A DNA stretch of 51,927 bases from Gammaproteobacteria bacterium (GTDB lineage Bacteria; Pseudomonadota; Gammaproteobacteria; Thiohalomonadales; Thiohalomonadaceae): contig JADGBN010000008.1 of the NCBI GenBank assembly GCA_015231435.1, positions 1 to 51,927 of the forward strand, written 5' to 3'. Below are positions 49,924-51,927 of this stretch, piece after piece. The position numbers and the translations under genes were made by a program. The notes under the pieces were generated by a model, which was given only the letters and a program-made list of their open reading frames with translations, had not been told where the DNA came from and searched no databases. Numbering within the stretch: position 1 is the first letter of the stretch; each line of letters opens with the position of its first letter.

Positions 49924-50990
49924 GATTTAGGGGATCAGTATACAAGTCATGAACAACCTCGAACTCAACATGACAGAAAAATCAGCCTTGGAGCAACAGC
50001 ACAAGACGTGTCGTGATGGAAAAGAGCGTGACCGAATTAAAGCACTCTTACTGCGTTCAGAAGGTTGGCAGTTAGCACAAATAGCACAGGCGCTGCGGCT
50101 ACATGAATCGACAATAGCTCGTCATATCGATGATTTTATAGACCATAAGAAATGTTCAAACAGTAGTGGTGGCTCATTCAGTAAATTGACGCAAACTCAG
50201 ACAGAAGAGTTGGTCGCTCATTTGGTTGCCAATACCTACTATCATCAGCGTGACATCGTTGCCCATATTCAACAGTGCTACAGGGTTACCTACACGATTG
50301 CCGGAATAAATAAATGGCTGCACAAAAATGGTTTTAGTTACAAAAAGCCCAAAGCAGTCCCCTACAAGGTTGATGCTGAAAAACAAGCTGCTTTTATTGA
50401 ACGCTATCGGCAGTTAAAGGCAGAAGCCAAGTCGGATGAAGCGATATTCTTTATGGATGCGGTGCATCCAACACAGGCAACAAAAATCAGCGCTGGCTGG
50501 ATAAAGACTGCAACGGATAAACCCATCAAAACTACCGCTAGTCGTACTCGGTTGAACATTATCGGTGCCCTACAGTTAAGCCAAATAGACCAAACGCTGA
50601 CGGTGCAATACCCCACGATAAATGGCGAAGCAATTATCGATTTTCTGCGGAAACTGCGCCAAAAAAATGCCGAAAAAGGAAGATTGCATCTCATCTTGGA
50701 TGGAGCGGGTTATCACAAAGCACACATTGTGACAGAGACCGCCAAAACGCTTCAGATAGAGTTACATTATCTCCCGCCCTACAGTCCGAATTTGAACCCG
50801 ATAGAGCGATTATGGAAAGTGATGAACGAAAAAGTTCGAAACAACCGATGCTTTCACAGTGCGATGGAATTTCGCGAAGCAATTAATCATTTCTTTGACA
50901 AGATATTGCCAGATATGGGGGATTCATTGAATACGAGAATTACCGATAATTTTCAGGTTTTCAATCCAGCATTTTCAAGTTGATTGGGTA
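49891..50990 (+). mobile_element. IS630-family insertion sequence with ERIC-like ends
   Basis: A 1100-bp element with TA on each side (49889-49890 and 50991-50992), the target duplication of IS630/Tc1-mariner elements. Left end TACCCCAGATCTATGAAAAT; right end, reverse-complemented, TACCCAATCAACTTGAAAAT then GCTGG. Inside is one intact transposase gene. The right end shares TACCC plus CTTGAAAATGCTGG with the right end of the ERIC-like element at 42062-42185. Flanking genes on the two sides are different broken genes, so the element sits at a rearrangement point. Confidence 0.88.
49949..50983 (+). CDS. IS630-family transposase
   Basis: A 344-residue DDE transposase. The N-terminal half has two helix-turn-helix modules (LAQIAQALRLHESTIARHI and the winged GINKWLHKNGFSYKKPK). 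The catalytic triad is intact: FFMDAVHPT (first Asp), LILDGAGYHKA (second Asp) and PPYSPNLNPIERLWK (Glu). No frameshift is seen, so it may be active. The stop codon lies inside the right inverted repeat. Confidence 0.95.
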   Translation: MNNLELNMTEKSALEQQHKTCRDGKERDRIKALLLRSEGWQLAQIAQALRLHESTIARHIDDFIDHKKCSNSSGGSFSKLTQTQTEELVAHLVANTYYHQRDIVAHIQQCYRVTYTIAGINKWLHKNGFSYKKPKAVPYKVDAEKQAAFIERYRQLKAEAKSDEAIFFMDAVHPTQATKISAGWIKTATDKPIKTTASRTRLNIIGALQLSQIDQTLTVQYPTINGEAIIDFLRKLRQKNAEKGRLHLILDGAGYHKAHIVTETAKTLQIELHYLPPYSPNLNPIERLWKVMNEKVRNNRCFHSAMEFREAINHFFDKILPDMGDSLNTRITDNFQVFNPAFSS

Positions 50991-50992
50991 TA

Positions 50993-51541
50993 TATCAGGG
51001 CCGTTATAAGGCGGTTTTGGTTGAAAGAGACAACTACCTGCTTGAACTGGCGCGTTATGTAGTGCTTAACCCTTTGCGCGCAAACATGGTGAAACGTCTG
51101 GAAGATTGGCCTTGGAGCAGTTATCTGGCCAGCTGCGGGCAAGCTCCCACGCCTGCTTGGCTGCAAACAGATTGGATACTTGCTCAATTCAGCCCGCAAC
51201 GTGCAACCGCGATCGCCAATTATGTCGAATTTGTTCATCAAGGTGCCAGACTGCCCAGTGTATGGGCAAAGTTGCAGGGGCAAATTTTCTTGGGGTCGGT
51301 CGATTTTGTTAAGAAAATGCAAGCGGAAATAGAAGGCAAGCCATCCCTAGAAGAGATACCTCGCACGCAACGTCGTATGATTACCCAGCCATTGCAAGAC
51401 TTTGAGTTAAAATACCCACCACGCCAAGCCATGGCAAAAGCCTATCTATCAGGGCAACATACCATGGCCGCTATCGCCAAACATTTTAGCGTACATTATT
51501 CAACAGTCAGCCGAGCAGTAAAAAAACATGAAGCAGAGTAA
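50993..51541 (+). pseudogene. REP-associated (Y1) transposase, truncated at 5' end
   Basis: About 183 residues of an IS200-like Y1 transposase of the RAYT type. It begins QGRYKAVLVERDNYLLELAR and contains the catalytic Tyr region LARYVVLNPLRANMV, WPWSSY, and a C-terminal helix-turn-helix (MAAIAKHFSVHYSTVSRAVKKH). The HUH metal motif and the first 100 or so residues are missing. The IS630 element abuts the break, and a TTG in its end could give a false start. It is not functional as a transposase. Confidence 0.85.
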
Positions 51542-51606
51542 ACGCAATGCGTTAATGCAAGACACCGTGCATGTTCCGTCGTCGCTATTGAAGGCGGGGA
51601 TGCGCG

Positions 51607-51927
51607 ATGGCTGAACAGCAACGCCAATATGACACGAAGCTTGTCGACGCCGTACGAGCGCTTATCCTTAAGCATACGGCGCCCACCCGCATCTATCTTT
51701 TCGGATCTCGCGTAACGGGGGATGCCAAGACAGAGAGCGATTACGACTTTGCCTTTGACGCACCCGATGCCGCCCCGTTAGCGCTGGAAAGCATTCGTGA
51801 AGAGCTTGACGAACTGCATACCCTCTACCGAATCGATGTTACCAACATCGCCAAGGCGGAGACACGCTTTGTCAATCGTGTGCGTGATACCGGCCTCGTC
51901 ATCTACAGCGCGACAAAAGAGCTCCGG
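51607..51927 (+). CDS. MNT-type nucleotidyltransferase domain protein (cut by window edge)
   Basis: The frame from ATG 51607 is open to the last base (107 codons). It has the minimal nucleotidyltransferase motif IYLFGSRVTGDAKTESDYDF (GSxxxG then DxD-like DYDF), followed by IREELDELHTLYRIDV with a third acidic residue. Such proteins are mostly the antitoxin (MntA) of HEPN-MNT pairs, where they AMPylate the HEPN RNase. The HEPN gene would be expected next, beyond the window. A 28-codon frame before it (51528-51614), overlapping the transposase remnant, is probably not a gene. Confidence 0.8.
   Translation, partial: MAEQQRQYDTKLVDAVRALILKHTAPTRIYLFGSRVTGDAKTESDYDFAFDAPDAAPLALESIREELDELHTLYRIDVTNIAKAETRFVNRVRDTGLVIYSATKELR

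Noticed and set aside
51528-51614. 28-codon frame between the RAYT remnant and the nucleotidyltransferase
   Set aside because: It overlaps the transposase remnant, has no clear ribosome site and no recognisable sequence; kept only as a remark.

Overview
The window reads as the chromosome of a Gammaproteobacterium. Gene content and gene order match that class: yajC-secD-secF; rppH-ptsP next to a HAD phosphatase gene; gshB-tonB-yqgE-ruvX; a full System I cytochrome c maturation cluster; a potFGHI operon. The hppA-pfp pair at the left end (proton-pumping pyrophosphatase plus pyrophosphate-dependent phosphofructokinase) is typical of autotrophic sulfur oxidisers and methanotrophs, so a chemolithoautotrophic sulfur-oxidiser-like lineage is my best guess. 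No carbon-fixation or sulfur-oxidation gene lies in the window, so this is inference.

Layout. 1-246: a junction where the 5' part of a YfcE-like phosphoesterase gene runs into the 3' part of a lytic transglycosylase gene. 271-5741: a pyrophosphate/adenylate energy module (hppA, pfp, an unknown gene, and a divergent adenylate kinase with a zinc LID and a long lysine/alanine-rich tail). 5794-11665: a secreted protein, protein export genes (yajC-secDF), a DUF3108 protein, a dCMP-deaminase-like protein and a Uma2 nuclease-fold protein. 11797-15955: the Fe-S carrier ApbC/Mrp, CobT, a shortened S24 peptidase-like protein and a DUF1015 protein. 16007-18385: two DUF1538 membrane proteins, a P-II-like protein and a CBS-pair protein that look like one regulated transporter unit. 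18413-28197: xseA, the polyamine transporter genes, HAD, rppH, ptsP and a LOG-family gene. 28301-33775: gshB, tonB, yqgE, ruvX, a PyrK-like subunit, a lytic transglycosylase and a YebC-family regulator. 33850-42052: ccmABCDEFGHI then exbBD. 42170-48210: ROK sugar kinase, an LTA-synthase-like sulfatase-fold enzyme, the standard adk, hemH and folD. 48351-48426: tRNA-Thr(UGU).

From the tRNA gene to the right edge the character changes to a patchwork of remnants: small unknown genes, a possible phage-MuF/RNase-toxin fragment, the C-terminus of an MmeI-like methyltransferase, an intact IS630-family element (49891-50990), a truncated REP-associated transposase and a nucleotidyltransferase gene cut by the window edge.

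The most interesting signal is in the repeats. Two ERIC-like elements (31218-31363 and 42062-42185) sit at TA targets, and their ends match the terminal inverted repeats of the intact IS630-family element at 49891-50990. This makes that transposon a candidate autonomous partner for ERIC-type elements. One ERIC copy supplies the last 20 codons and stop of ruvX; the other supplies the last codons and stop of the ROK kinase gene. A different 146-bp palindromic element with an 11-bp direct repeat on each side lies before the sulfatase-fold gene.
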